Position numbers and translations under genes: made by a program. DNA of 64,000 nucleotides from Flavobacterium sp. (lineage in GTDB: Bacteria > Bacteroidota > Bacteroidia > Flavobacteriales > Flavobacteriaceae), in the NCBI GenBank assembly GCA_003497625.1, contig DNNO01000021.1, positions 165,602 to 229,601 of the forward strand. The letters are read 5' to 3'. The notes beneath the pieces are model-generated. The model searched no databases and was not told the DNA's origin. It saw nothing but the letters and a program-made list of their open reading frames with translations. Position 1 is the first letter of the stretch; every line of letters begins with the position of its first letter. Below, piece after piece: positions 26,792-36,459 of this stretch.

Positions 26792-27688
26792 ATGAAAGGT
26801 TTATTAAAAAAAGCAAAAAGCAAAATTACCAGTTTTTTTAATGATGAAGCTGAATTGCTAGCAACAGGTCGATTATTATCAAATCAACAATATAATTTAG
26901 AGTTTAAAAACATAAAGGATTATGAATTTAAAATTTTCAGTCAATTTGGAGATGATGGAATAATTCAATATTTGATTAAAAATTTAGATATAAAGAATAA
27001 AACTTTTATAGAGTTTGGTATTGAAGATTATATGGAATCTAACACTAGATTTTTAATGATGAACGATAACTGGTCTGGATTTATAATAGATGGCTCTAAA
27101 GACAGTATAAACAGCATTAAGAACAGAAAATGGTATTGGAAGTATGATTTATGTTGTTTAGATGAGTTTATAACCAAGGAAAATATAAATGAGCTTTTAC
27201 ATAAATCTGGATTCAGAGATATGGGATTGTTACACATTGATATAGATGGTGTGGATTATCATGTTTTTGAAGCTTTAGATTTATCAGTATTAAATCCATC
27301 AATTATTATTTTAGAATATAACAGTGTTTTTGGTTCAGAAAGAGCAATAACAGTTCCGTATGACAAAAGCTTTATTAGAAATAACAAACATTTTAGTAAC
27401 TTGTATTTTGGAGCTTCACTAAAAGCCTTAACATTACTAGCAAATAAAAAAGGTTATAGTTTAATTGAAAGTAACTCCGCGGGTAATAATGCTTTTTTTG
27501 TTAGGAATGACTTATTAACCAGTAAAATAGTTGCAAAAGAAGTTTGTGATGTTTATGTTCAAAGTAAGTTTAGAGAATCAAGAAATATAAACGGAAAATT
27601 AAACTTTTATAACTTTGAAGATAGGGTTAAAGCAATAAAAGGGCAAAAAGTAATTAATACAATTAATTCTTGCTTGGAAGACTTTTAA
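26792..27688 (+). CDS. FkbM-like methyltransferase, putative
   Basis: The 298-residue protein has an SQFGDDGIIQYL segment near residue 50, FIEFGIEDYMESNTRFLM near 75 and LLHIDIDGVDYHVFEAL near 150. This order (glycine motif, then D-I-D-x-x-x-D) resembles Rossmann-fold methyltransferases of the FkbM type often found in O-antigen loci, but the first motif is less glycine-rich than usual. It is cytoplasmic, with no signal or TM segment. It overlaps the convergent gene by 26 bp. The identification is an inference. Confidence 0.5.
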   Translation: MKGLLKKAKSKITSFFNDEAELLATGRLLSNQQYNLEFKNIKDYEFKIFSQFGDDGIIQYLIKNLDIKNKTFIEFGIEDYMESNTRFLMMNDNWSGFIIDGSKDSINSIKNRKWYWKYDLCCLDEFITKENINELLHKSGFRDMGLLHIDIDGVDYHVFEALDLSVLNPSIIILEYNSVFGSERAITVPYDKSFIRNNKHFSNLYFGASLKALTLLANKKGYSLIESNSAGNNAFFVRNDLLTSKIVAKEVCDVYVQSKFRESRNINGKLNFYNFEDRVKAIKGQKVINTINSCLEDF

Positions 27689-28847
27689 ACCGTTTAATTT
27701 CAAAAAACATTATCCAAATAAAGAAATAAAATTCAGGAGGGAAGTAGTGACCGTCTCTAATTAACTTTAAGATAAGGTAGATAGCTATACCTTGAGAAAA
27801 AAGTAAGCTATTTGAGGTGAACGTATATCTCATATAGTAAATACCAAAAAATATCATTGCAATACCAAATATTCCTAACTCAGATGTCATTCTTGTAAAT
27901 AAAGAATTAGCATCTGGTGCGTTAGATTTATCTAAATCTTGATCAATTAAGTATTGAGGAGCTCTCATACTTTTACTATATGTTACATTATACATGTAAA
28001 AGTGACTTCCAATTCCGCTTCCCAAAGGATGATCGGAAATGTTTTTATTTAGTACATATAAATTACTAATTAAAGCATATGAACTCCAATTGGTTTCTTC
28101 TTTAAATTTACCTGATTTTATAGATTTTAGAGATTCATAGGTGTCATCTACTCGTAATTTAAAAGGTTCAAAATTATTATAAGTTTGTACAAATAAAAAG
28201 AAAAACACCGGAAGCAATGCTAAAAAGACTAAAATTTTTTTCAAATTAAGATAAGGCAACACAAACATAAGACTACAGCCAATAATGCCTAAACTTGAAG
28301 TAGATATTAAAATAGAAATAAAGGTTATGAAAAATTTTAAATAGTTTTTGTTTTTTAAAAAGTAATAACAAGCAGGAATAATAACTACTACATAATGAGC
28401 AGGTTCTTTTAAAATACTCATTAACCTTGGATCACCATCAAAATGAGAAAAAGGATTATAGCCAATAAAAAACAACACATAACCAATAATAACAACAACA
28501 AAAGCGAATTTAAGGTAGGTTTTAATAACAGTATCTAAATCTAATATTTTTATTAAATTATAAAAATAGATACCCACTACGGCAATACCTAATAGTTGAG
28601 ATATAAAATAGTTAAATGGAATTTGAATAAAAGTATAACTTAAAACGGCATGCAATAAAATTAAAAACAACAAATAAATAAAATATTTGTTTACCTTAAT
28701 TGAATTATGAGATAGAATAACAAAATAATTAATGAAAATTATAAAATATAATAGCTTCCAATCAATTATAAAATGGAAAAAAAACGCCTCACTAAATATA
28801 GCAAAAACAGAAGAATAAAGCAGGTATTTTTTTAGGTTGAGTTTCAT
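27663..28847 (-). CDS. O-antigen polymerase-like membrane protein
   Basis: The 394-residue product has 10-12 transmembrane helices and little soluble sequence. A mid-loop contains HPLGSGIGSHFYMYN, and a late segment reads MTSELGIFGIAMIFFGIYYM, patterns of Wzy polymerases and O-antigen ligases. It is last in the minus-strand run that starts with the gmd paralogue, so it is a good candidate for the Wzy polymerase. Sequence identity among these proteins is always low, so assignment rests on topology and context. Confidence 0.65.
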   Translation of the reverse strand: MKLNLKKYLLYSSVFAIFSEAFFFHFIIDWKLLYFIIFINYFVILSHNSIKVNKYFIYLLFLILLHAVLSYTFIQIPFNYFISQLLGIAVVGIYFYNLIKILDLDTVIKTYLKFAFVVVIIGYVLFFIGYNPFSHFDGDPRLMSILKEPAHYVVVIIPACYYFLKNKNYLKFFITFISILISTSSLGIIGCSLMFVLPYLNLKKILVFLALLPVFFFLFVQTYNNFEPFKLRVDDTYESLKSIKSGKFKEETNWSSYALISNLYVLNKNISDHPLGSGIGSHFYMYNVTYSKSMRAPQYLIDQDLDKSNAPDANSLFTRMTSELGIFGIAMIFFGIYYMRYTFTSNSLLFSQGIAIYLILKLIRDGHYFPPEFYFFIWIMFFEIKRFKSLPSKN

Positions 28848-28885
28848 TAATTATTTGTAAAACCAAAGTTACTTTTTTGTAAAAT

Positions 28886-30565
28886 TTATTCTTTAATATA
28901 AAGAAAACCATCACCTAATTCTTCTCCTCTAAGCCTGATATTACTGTCAATATACCACGAACAAGGAAATTTATCGAAACATTGAGAATGTGTAGGATTA
29001 GGTTCAAATATATTAATTATATTTTTTTCTGAATTAAAATTTTTTGTGTTGTATTTTATATTTCTTTTTTCTTTAATTGTTGTGATGTCTGTTGGGAGAT
29101 AATAATATTCAGAGATGTTTTTTATAAGATAATCTTGCTTAAACAAAGTAATCGCTTTTTGATAAATTAGAAATAGAGTATAAGTTGATAATACTATAAT
29201 TAGGTGTTTTTTATTAAAAATTTTTAATTTATCAAAATTTATTAAAGCTATTGGCGATAAAGCTAAAAAAAGTATAACAGAAAAAGAAAATCGAATATCT
29301 GGTGCTGTAAAAAACCATAATAACATGATTATTAAGGCTACTCCAATTGGTATTAATTTTTCTTTTTCATTCTTTTTAAATAAGGAATATATTAAAAACA
29401 CAAAAGGTGAGATTACAGCTAAAATCAGTATTTTTTTATTGATTAATAATAATTTTTCCCACCAAATTTTAAACCATTCAGAAAAATTCATAGCTAAAAC
29501 CTCTTTACTATCTTTAAAAGGAATTCTAGCCCATGAATAAATCCAATCTTTGGTTAGTTTAACATTTTCGAGAGGTACTTTCCAATCAAAGTTAAATATG
29601 TCAATAGATGCTACTGGAAAAAGAAGATATCCACTAAGAAAAACATTTCTAACAATCCATGGTAAAATGAATAAAATTGCCAAAAACACAAACTTTTTAA
29701 TATTCTTAAGAAAGGTATTTTCGTTATTTGTAAAAATTACAATTAGACTTAAAATGATTATAGGAAGAGTTGATAATTTCAGTGTTAAACAAAACATTGG
29801 TAAGACCAAAAAAACAAGCCATTTTCTTTTTATAAATTCTCTAAAAAGCAGAATGTTTATTAGTAAATAACTGATAAAAATATTAGGTAATAAATCAGTT
29901 CCCGGCGAAGAAATATCTAAAAAATATTGATTTGTAAAATAATAAATGAAGAGTAGTAAAAGTAAACTTTTGATATTATTAATTTCAATAGCATTTTTTA
30001 AAACCCAAATAAAGAATAATAAGAAAGAAAGAGAGTTTATAATAAATAAATATTGTTCGTAAATAAAATTAAAAGAGAATCCTGCACTCAATACGAAAAC
30101 CGAAGAATTAAATCCAAAACGGTCATGTAAATTTGCTAGTCCAGGTACAATCTTGTAGTTTTCGTTCCATTGAATTGCATTTATATGATATAAATATGTA
30201 TCATATAATTGAGGTGTAACAACTGAAAACAACAAAGTGATTAATAGAATTGAAATAGTTGTTATTATTAAAATTGACCTATTATCAATTAATTTGTTTT
30301 TTATACTACTAAAATAAATATTATATATTTTTCTTTCTTTATAAAGAATCAATAAAGATATAACAAGTAATAATATCAATGAATAATGATTTGTTGGAAA
30401 GAATAATGACCAAAAATTTAAAATTGTTCCAACAAAACTCAAACCAATAAAAAATGAATCAAAAATCGAGTATTTTTCAGGTTTATCGAAAAAATTAATA
30501 AAGGTTTTTCCTAAAATTGTGAAAATAAAAGAAGTAATAAGAAAACAAATTAAGGTTGCATACAT
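28886..30565 (-). CDS. Polytopic membrane protein, LIC_10190-like (putative glycosyltransferase)
   Basis: The 559-residue product has about 12 hydrophobic helices. An N-terminal half like lipid-linked-sugar glycosyltransferases contains SPGTDLLPNIFISYLL, with one Asp in an extracytoplasmic loop. A short C-terminal soluble tail carries CFDKFPC and GEELGDGF. This pattern fits the LIC_10190 membrane protein family seen in LPS clusters, in my recollection, and GT-C transferases are an alternative. It is between the DPM1-like GT2 gene and the Wzy candidate on the same strand, so it likely uses the polyprenyl-linked sugar that the GT2 makes. The function is inferred. Confidence 0.5.
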   Translation of the reverse strand: MYATLICFLITSFIFTILGKTFINFFDKPEKYSIFDSFFIGLSFVGTILNFWSLFFPTNHYSLILLLVISLLILYKERKIYNIYFSSIKNKLIDNRSILIITTISILLITLLFSVVTPQLYDTYLYHINAIQWNENYKIVPGLANLHDRFGFNSSVFVLSAGFSFNFIYEQYLFIINSLSFLLFFIWVLKNAIEINNIKSLLLLLFIYYFTNQYFLDISSPGTDLLPNIFISYLLINILLFREFIKRKWLVFLVLPMFCLTLKLSTLPIIILSLIVIFTNNENTFLKNIKKFVFLAILFILPWIVRNVFLSGYLLFPVASIDIFNFDWKVPLENVKLTKDWIYSWARIPFKDSKEVLAMNFSEWFKIWWEKLLLINKKILILAVISPFVFLIYSLFKKNEKEKLIPIGVALIIMLLWFFTAPDIRFSFSVILFLALSPIALINFDKLKIFNKKHLIIVLSTYTLFLIYQKAITLFKQDYLIKNISEYYYLPTDITTIKEKRNIKYNTKNFNSEKNIINIFEPNPTHSQCFDKFPCSWYIDSNIRLRGEELGDGFLYIKE

Positions 30566-30568
30566 AAT

Positions 30569-31303
30569 TTATTTCATTTTAAATAATCCATATTTTAAGA
30601 TACAATATATGGCTCTAAAGCCATCTTTCCAGCCGATTTTCTTTCCTTCTTCATACGTTCGTCCATAGTATGAGATTCCAACTTCATAAATTCGAATTTT
30701 TGGAACTCTTGAAATTTTAGCGGTTACTTCTGGCTCAAATCCAAAGCGTTTTTCTTGTAATGGTATGGATTGTATAATTTTGGTATTAAACATTTTATAA
30801 CAGGTTTCCATATCTGTTAAATTTAGATTGGTAAACATATTAGATAAAAAAGTAAGGAATTTATTTCCTAGCGTGTGCCAAAAAAACAAAATTCTATGTG
30901 GGTTTCCTCCCATAAACCTACTCCCATAAACCACATCGGCAAAACCATCTAAAATAGGTTTTAGTAATAAATTATACTCTTCAGGATCATATTCTAAATC
31001 GGCATCCTGAATAATAAGATATTCACCTGTAGCTTTTTGAATACCCGTATGTAAAGCAGCTCCTTTTCCTTTATTAATTTCGTGTTTAAAATATTGTATA
31101 TTTAAACTTGGGTTTTGAGCCATGTAGTTTTTTACTGCTTCTTCGGTACTGTCTTTAGAACAATCGTTTACAATTATAATCTCTTTTTCAATATTATTTA
31201 ATAAAGCTACTTGTTGTAATTTATCTAAAATAAAATGAATGGTTGGTCCTTCGTTATAAGCAGGAATTACTATAGACAGTTTGTTGAATAAATTTTCCAT
31301 CAT
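30569..31303 (-). CDS. Family 2 glycosyltransferase, polyprenyl-phosphate sugar synthase-like
   Basis: The 244-residue GT-A protein has [18 protein letters not shown] at the N-terminus, [13 protein letters not shown] near 48 and [14 protein letters not shown] near 95, with the DxD metal site. [12 protein letters not shown] follows. There are no C-terminal TM helices, so it resembles the soluble Dpm1 form that loads a sugar onto a polyprenyl phosphate. It follows the FkbM gene by 2 bp and precedes the LIC_10190-like gene by 3 bp, supporting a two-step lipid-linked sugar route. Confidence 0.88.
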   Translation of the reverse strand: MMENLFNKLSIVIPAYNEGPTIHFILDKLQQVALLNNIEKEIIIVNDCSKDSTEEAVKNYMAQNPSLNIQYFKHEINKGKGAALHTGIQKATGEYLIIQDADLEYDPEEYNLLLKPILDGFADVVYGSRFMGGNPHRILFFWHTLGNKFLTFLSNMFTNLNLTDMETCYKMFNTKIIQSIPLQEKRFGFEPEVTAKISRVPKIRIYEVGISYYGRTYEEGKKIGWKDGFRAIYCILKYGLFKMK

Positions 31304-31305
31304 GT

Positions 31306-32046
31306 TTAATTTTTAAAAAACACGCCATCCACCTCAAGCAGCTTCCCTGTTTTTTTGTTATAGTGTCCACTTTCAATAGTGGTCAATTTGAAACCTAAGT
31401 TTTTTAGATTAGCGCTCATTTCTTCAAAAGTTAAGCTACCTTCATAAGAAGGTATTAATGCCATTTCTATTTGAATTCCAGTTATGTTTTTTAAAGATTC
31501 AACGGCGCCATCAAGTACCATTTTCTCATAACCTTGCGTGTCAATTTTTAAGTATATGTTTTTGCCTTTTATTTTTAAGTCTTCAAAAATAGTATCTAAT
31601 TTTTTGATGATTATGACTTCTTTTTTAATAAAAGTAGCTTCGGGAGCGCTTTCTGTAAGTTGTGGTAAATCTTTTAAAATTGAACTACTTACTGAGTTTT
31701 TAGAGATGTTTATAGTAGATTCGCCATCTCGCTCGCCTAATGACATGTTGTGCACTTCCCAAGAATTATCTTTTGATGCTGTTTTTTGAAGTTTTTGAAA
31801 AGCTTCTGAAGTAGGCTCAAACGAAATAATTTTTCCTTCGTAACCAATGTTTCTTAATTCAGCACCATATTGACCAATGTTAGCACCAACATCTATAATA
31901 ACATCAATGTTGTAATTTTTTAATAGTTTAATTCTACGGTCCAATTCTGGTGTAGGGTATTTTAAAATTTCTAAGCCACAAGTATTATTTATTGCCCTTT
32001 TTATTTTTAATAAAAAGCTCTTATTTTTATATATAAAATTATTCAT
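31306..32046 (-). CDS. FkbM family methyltransferase
   Basis: The 246-residue product has [17 protein letters not shown] near residue 50, the SAM-binding glycine loop. It also has [15 protein letters not shown] near 75 and [17 protein letters not shown] near 155, the diagnostic FkbM D-x-Q-G motif. It probably adds a methyl group to a sugar of the polysaccharide. Its start overlaps the flippase stop by 8 bp, so translation of the two may be coupled. Confidence 0.9.
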   Translation of the reverse strand: MNNFIYKNKSFLLKIKRAINNTCGLEILKYPTPELDRRIKLLKNYNIDVIIDVGANIGQYGAELRNIGYEGKIISFEPTSEAFQKLQKTASKDNSWEVHNMSLGERDGESTINISKNSVSSSILKDLPQLTESAPEATFIKKEVIIIKKLDTIFEDLKIKGKNIYLKIDTQGYEKMVLDGAVESLKNITGIQIEMALIPSYEGSLTFEEMSANLKNLGFKLTTIESGHYNKKTGKLLEVDGVFFKN

Positions 32047-33355
32047 TTTCCGAGAGTTTATTAACTAAAGCGTAACATTTATAAGGTATAATTATTACCC
32101 ATAGCAACATTAAAATTAGCGTTGAAATTATTACGCTGTTTATTCCAAACCCCAAATCTACAAAAAAATAGGATAAAGGTATTTTTACAAGTACACTTAT
32201 TACTAAAATACTAATGTAAGTATTTAAATTACCAATTCCATTTAAAAAAAAGCTATAAAAGGTAGCAAATATTCTTAACAGAGTTACGATACCTGTTAGA
32301 AGTATTAAATAGGTTGGAATTACTATGGCTTCTTTAATCCATATAGAAATAATAAATGGGCTAATTATCATACCTATTGATACTAAAACGCAAATAGCAA
32401 TGAAAGAGTAGTTAAATTTTTTAAAGGAATTTAATAAGGCTGATTTATTTTTTTCAATATAATTTTTTGCAAACATTGACCATAGTGGGGAGATAGCTGC
32501 AAAAAGAATCATTAATGGGAATTGAAATAATTTACTAACAACTTCGTATGGTGAAACAGATTCAGGATTGAAAGCAGATGAAATGATGTAATTATCTGAA
32601 TAAAACATTAAAGCAAAACACACCTGAATAATCATATATTTGAATCCTAATTTTAAAATTTCTCTTAAAAATTCGCTATCTGTTTTTATTTTTGTAGCTA
32701 GTTTTAGCGAAGTCATTTTAAAAAACCGAAATGTATAGAAAAGGTTTACTAAAAAAGTAAATAATCCGTTTATTATTGAAATTGCAATTAATTTTTCAGT
32801 GGCATTTATTTTTGGAAAAAAAGTGATGAACAGGAAGAACAGTACCAATAATCCTATTTGGTTAACAGCTAAAGATTCTTCAGAATATTTTCCTTTCAAA
32901 TAAGCCACATAAAGTGATTTATGAATGTTTGCAACAAAGTTGATGCAAAAGAAAAATACATTTAAAATAAAAAGAAAGGAAACAAATAAATTACTATGGA
33001 AATCAATGTTAAAAATTGATTTTAAATCAATTACAAGCGAAAGCAAAAAAAAACTCAGAAAAATAAAAATCGCTATATAACCCGATATTTTATATGTAGA
33101 TTTTATGTAACTTTTTATCAGCTCAAATTTTTCTTCATGAACTAAAACCGGAATTTTTGTTTTTAATGAGCTTTGAATCCCAAAATCCATTAACAAGACT
33201 AATTGAAACAAAGTAAATACTAATACCCAAAGCCCATAATTCTCATCTCCTAAATAATCCAATAATATTCGAATGGATACAAACAAAGAAATCCCAGAAA
33301 TTCCTTTGTAAATACCACTCATGATTAAATGATTATCCGAGATTCTTTTTAACAT
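32039..33355 (-). CDS. Wzx-type O-antigen flippase
   Basis: The 438-residue product has about 12 hydrophobic helices, opens with LIMSGIYKGISGISLFVSIRILLDYLG-type sequence (given here in part) and belongs to the MATE/PST polysaccharide transporter superfamily. It likely moves the undecaprenyl-linked repeat unit across the inner membrane. It shares 1 bp with fcl. The exact substrate cannot be predicted. Confidence 0.82.
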   Translation of the reverse strand: MLKRISDNHLIMSGIYKGISGISLFVSIRILLDYLGDENYGLWVLVFTLFQLVLLMDFGIQSSLKTKIPVLVHEEKFELIKSYIKSTYKISGYIAIFIFLSFFLLSLVIDLKSIFNIDFHSNLFVSFLFILNVFFFCINFVANIHKSLYVAYLKGKYSEESLAVNQIGLLVLFFLFITFFPKINATEKLIAISIINGLFTFLVNLFYTFRFFKMTSLKLATKIKTDSEFLREILKLGFKYMIIQVCFALMFYSDNYIISSAFNPESVSPYEVVSKLFQFPLMILFAAISPLWSMFAKNYIEKNKSALLNSFKKFNYSFIAICVLVSIGMIISPFIISIWIKEAIVIPTYLILLTGIVTLLRIFATFYSFFLNGIGNLNTYISILVISVLVKIPLSYFFVDLGFGINSVIISTLILMLLWVIIIPYKCYALVNKLSENE

Positions 33356-34296
33356 TATTTAAAAGAAGAAAAATTTGTTTGATGTAACCATTCAATGGTT
33401 TTTTCAATCCCATCGTTAAGATCTATTTTGTGTTTCCAACCCAAATTATTAATTTTTGAAACATCTAATAATTTTCTTGGAGTACCATCTGGTTTTGTAG
33501 TATCAAAAACTAATTCGCCTTTAAAACCAACTTTTTCTTTAATAGTTTCTGCTAATTCTTTAATTGAAATTTCAACTCCTGTACCTACATTTATGGTTGA
33601 TTCTTCGTTGTAATGCAACATTAAAAACAAACAGGCTTCTGCTAAATCATCTACATATAAAAACTCTCTTAAAGGTGTTCCTGTTCCCCAAACGGTTACA
33701 TTTTTTTCGTTTTTGTTTTTGGCTTCAACAAATTTTCTCAATAAAGCAGGTAAAACATGTGAGTTTTCTATGTTGAAATTATCATTAATGCCATATAAAT
33801 TGGTAGGCATAGCAGAAATAAATTGGCAACCATATTGTTTTTTATAAAACTTACACATTTCAACACCTGAAATTTTAGCTATTGCGTAAGCTTCATTTGT
33901 TGGCTCCAAAGTGTCTGTTAACAAACTATTTTCATTTATGGGTTGTTGTGCAAATTTTGGATAAATGCACGAGCTTCCTAAAAATAATAGTTTTTTCACA
34001 TTGTTAAGATATGCATGATGTATAACATTGTTTTGAATCATCATGTTGTCATACAAAAACTCCGCAGGATAGGTATTGTTTGCATAAATCCCACCTACTT
34101 TTGCGGCCGCTAAAAAAACATATTCTGGTTTATTTTTTTCAAAAAAAGCAGCCACCGCTTCTTGATTTCTTAAATCTAAAGCTTTAGAATTTGGTAAAAG
34201 TAAGTTCTCATAACCATTTTTTTGTAATTCTCTTACAATTGCAGAACCTACCATTCCATTTGCACCAGCTACAAAAATTTTAGATGCTTTTTCCAT
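33355..34296 (-). CDS. fcl: GDP-L-fucose synthase
   Basis: The 313-residue extended SDR has [17 protein letters not shown] at the N-terminus, [12 protein letters not shown] near residue 63, FLGSSCIYP near 105 and the catalytic YAIAKISG near 135. These are standard Fcl/WcaG motifs. It converts GDP-4-keto-6-deoxymannose to GDP-L-fucose. Gmd lies 2 bp upstream, so both steps are encoded together. Confidence 0.96.
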   Translation of the reverse strand: MEKASKIFVAGANGMVGSAIVRELQKNGYENLLLPNSKALDLRNQEAVAAFFEKNKPEYVFLAAAKVGGIYANNTYPAEFLYDNMMIQNNVIHHAYLNNVKKLLFLGSSCIYPKFAQQPINENSLLTDTLEPTNEAYAIAKISGVEMCKFYKKQYGCQFISAMPTNLYGINDNFNIENSHVLPALLRKFVEAKNKNEKNVTVWGTGTPLREFLYVDDLAEACLFLMLHYNEESTINVGTGVEISIKELAETIKEKVGFKGELVFDTTKPDGTPRKLLDVSKINNLGWKHKIDLNDGIEKTIEWLHQTNFSSFK

Positions 34297-34298
34297 TT

Positions 34299-35354
34299 TT
34301 AATTTCTTTTTACATAATCTAAATCGTGCTGAACCATTATTTTAACCAATTCTTCAAAAGAAGTTCTGGTTGGATTCCAGCCCAATTGGTTTTTTGCTTT
34401 ACTTGGATCACCTAATAATGTTTCTACTTCGGCAGGACGGTAATAATTTGGATCAACCTCAATTAATATTCTACCGGTTTCTTTACAAATTCCTTTTTCG
34501 TTTTCATTTGTTCCTTCCCAAACAATTGTGATACCAACTTCTTTAAATGCTAATTCACAAAATTCGCGTACAGAGTGTTGTTCGCCAGTTGCAATTACAT
34601 AATCTTCAGGCACATCTTGTTGTAACATGAGCCACATACATTCTACATAATCTTTTGCATAACCCCAATCTCTAAGAGAATTTAAATTACCTAAATATAG
34701 TTTTTCTTGCAAACCGTGCTTAATTCTTGCAGCAGCCAAAGTAATTTTTCGGGTTACAAAAGTTTCTCCTCTACGTTCTGATTCGTGATTAAAAAGAATT
34801 CCGTTAACAGCAAAAATGTTATACGATTCTCTATAGTTTTTAGTAATCCAAAACGCATAAATTTTTGCAACACCGTAAGGACTTCTTGGATAAAATGGAG
34901 TTGTTTCGGTTTGAGGAATTTCTTGCACTTTTCCAAACAATTCAGAAGTAGATGCTTGATAAATTTTAGTTTTCTGTTCTAAACCACAAATTCGAATAGC
35001 TTCTAATAATCTTAGTGTACCTATTCCATCTGTTTCTGCCGTGTATTCTGGTAACTCAAAAGAAACTTTTACATGCGATTGCGCGGCTAAGTTGTAAATT
35101 TCGTCTGGTTTTATTTGTTGGATTAATCGAATCAAATTGGTAGAATCCGTCATATCACCATAATGAAGTTTGATTTTTTGTTTTGAATGCAAATCTTTTA
35201 TTAATGATTCTATGTATAAATGCTCAATTCTTTCTGTATTAAAAGTTGAACTTCTTCTTATTATACCATGAACTTGATATCCTTTTTCTAACAATAGTTC
35301 AGCCAAATATGAACCATCTTGACCGTTAATTCCTGTAATTAATGCTGTTTTCAT
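34299..35354 (-). CDS. gmd: GDP-mannose 4,6-dehydratase
   Basis: The 351-residue SDR has [16 protein letters not shown] at the N-terminus, [19 protein letters not shown] near residue 85, [11 protein letters not shown] near 125 and the catalytic YGVAK near 150. [18 protein letters not shown] near 215 completes the family pattern. It makes GDP-4-keto-6-deoxymannose for fcl. The next gene upstream is a shorter paralogue. Confidence 0.96.
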   Translation of the reverse strand: MKTALITGINGQDGSYLAELLLEKGYQVHGIIRRSSTFNTERIEHLYIESLIKDLHSKQKIKLHYGDMTDSTNLIRLIQQIKPDEIYNLAAQSHVKVSFELPEYTAETDGIGTLRLLEAIRICGLEQKTKIYQASTSELFGKVQEIPQTETTPFYPRSPYGVAKIYAFWITKNYRESYNIFAVNGILFNHESERRGETFVTRKITLAAARIKHGLQEKLYLGNLNSLRDWGYAKDYVECMWLMLQQDVPEDYVIATGEQHSVREFCELAFKEVGITIVWEGTNENEKGICKETGRILIEVDPNYYRPAEVETLLGDPSKAKNQLGWNPTRTSFEELVKIMVQHDLDYVKRN

Positions 35355-36314
35355 TTATTTTTTATAATTTTTTATCTCTTCTTCAAGTAATATATCTAAA
35401 ACGGCAAAAAAGTTTAAATCATATTGCCAATTTAATTCTTTTTTTGCTTTTTCGTTAGTTCCATAAATATCTTCAATATCAGACGGTCTGTATAGCGTTT
35501 TATCAATAATACATTTAGATTTGGAAATGTTCAATCGATCAAAAACATAATAAATAATTTCTTTTAGACTAACTGACTGCCCAGAACAAACCAAATAATC
35601 TGAGGCAGTTTCCTGTTGAAGCATTAAATGCATTGCCTCTACATATTTTGGGGCATAACCAAAATCTCTTTTAATATCAATATTACCAACTTTTAAATCA
35701 TCTTTTTTATTTAATGAAATCTCTAAACTTTCGCGAATTACTTTTTTCACAAAGAAGTTTTCATTTCTCAAATAAGATTCATGATTAAATAAGATTCCGC
35801 AAGATATAAACATATCATAGCTTTCTCTATAATTTACACAAGTGTAATGAGCGGCAACTTTAGAAATAGCATATGGACTAACAGGATGAATTACACTTTC
35901 CTCGTTTATAGGAAGGTTTTTTACTCTTCCAAACATTTCGCTACTACTGGCTTGATATAGTTTTATTTTTGGATTTATTTTTTTTATAGATTCAATTAGA
36001 TTAAAAACACTAATGGTATTAAATTCAAAAGTAGTAATTGGCTGCAAGTAAGATTGAAAAACAGAACTTTGAGCTGCTAAGTTATAAATTTCGTCAGGGT
36101 TTATGTCGTTTATTGTTTTTTCTACTTCACTTATGTTTAATAAATCACAGTAAACAAATTCAATTTCATTGTTGATTTTTAAATATTCTAAATTAGAGAA
36201 ACTTTTTAAATTAGTTCTAACAATACCAAAAACTTTATAATTGTTTGATAACAATAATTTTGCTAAATAAGCACCATCTTGACCACTAATTCCTGTAACT
36301 ATAGCTTTTTTCAC
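35355..36314 (-). CDS. Second GDP-mannose 4,6-dehydratase paralogue
   Basis: The 319-residue SDR shares GISGQDGAYLAKLL, YNLAAQSSVFQSYLQP, ASSSEMFGRVKN, YAISK and RDFGYAPKYVEAMHLMLQ with Gmd, but it is about 30 residues shorter than the neighbouring gmd product. It ends 1 bp before that gene. It may supply GDP-4-keto-6-deoxymannose to another branch (GDP-rhamnose or GDP-perosamine type), act on a related GDP sugar, or be redundant. No dedicated reductase or aminotransferase is seen nearby. It opens the minus-strand run that continues to 27663. Confidence 0.8.
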   Translation of the reverse strand: MKKAIVTGISGQDGAYLAKLLLSNNYKVFGIVRTNLKSFSNLEYLKINNEIEFVYCDLLNISEVEKTINDINPDEIYNLAAQSSVFQSYLQPITTFEFNTISVFNLIESIKKINPKIKLYQASSSEMFGRVKNLPINEESVIHPVSPYAISKVAAHYTCVNYRESYDMFISCGILFNHESYLRNENFFVKKVIRESLEISLNKKDDLKVGNIDIKRDFGYAPKYVEAMHLMLQQETASDYLVCSGQSVSLKEIIYYVFDRLNISKSKCIIDKTLYRPSDIEDIYGTNEKAKKELNWQYDLNFFAVLDILLEEEIKNYKK

Positions 36315-36332
36315 TTAAAAAAGATTTAAATG

Positions 36333-36340
36333 CAAATATA
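36333..36340 (-). promoter_or_regulatory. -7 element TATATTTG (minus) for the gmd-fcl-wzx run
   Basis: Reading minus, TATATTTG lies 18 bases upstream of ATG 36314. It is the only good promoter candidate seen for the run of eight genes down to 27663. Confidence 0.5.
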
Positions 36341-36459
36341 AAATTATAAAGATAGTAAAGAATTTTTTTCTATATATAAATTCAATAATACATTGTTTAT
36401 AATTAAAATTATTATATAACTTGCAATAAATATAAAACAATCAACATTAACTTTAAAAA

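Noticed and set aside
29325..29870. Plus-strand frames opposite the 12-TM protein
   Set aside because: They have no recognisable domain and sit within a coherent minus-strand membrane protein.
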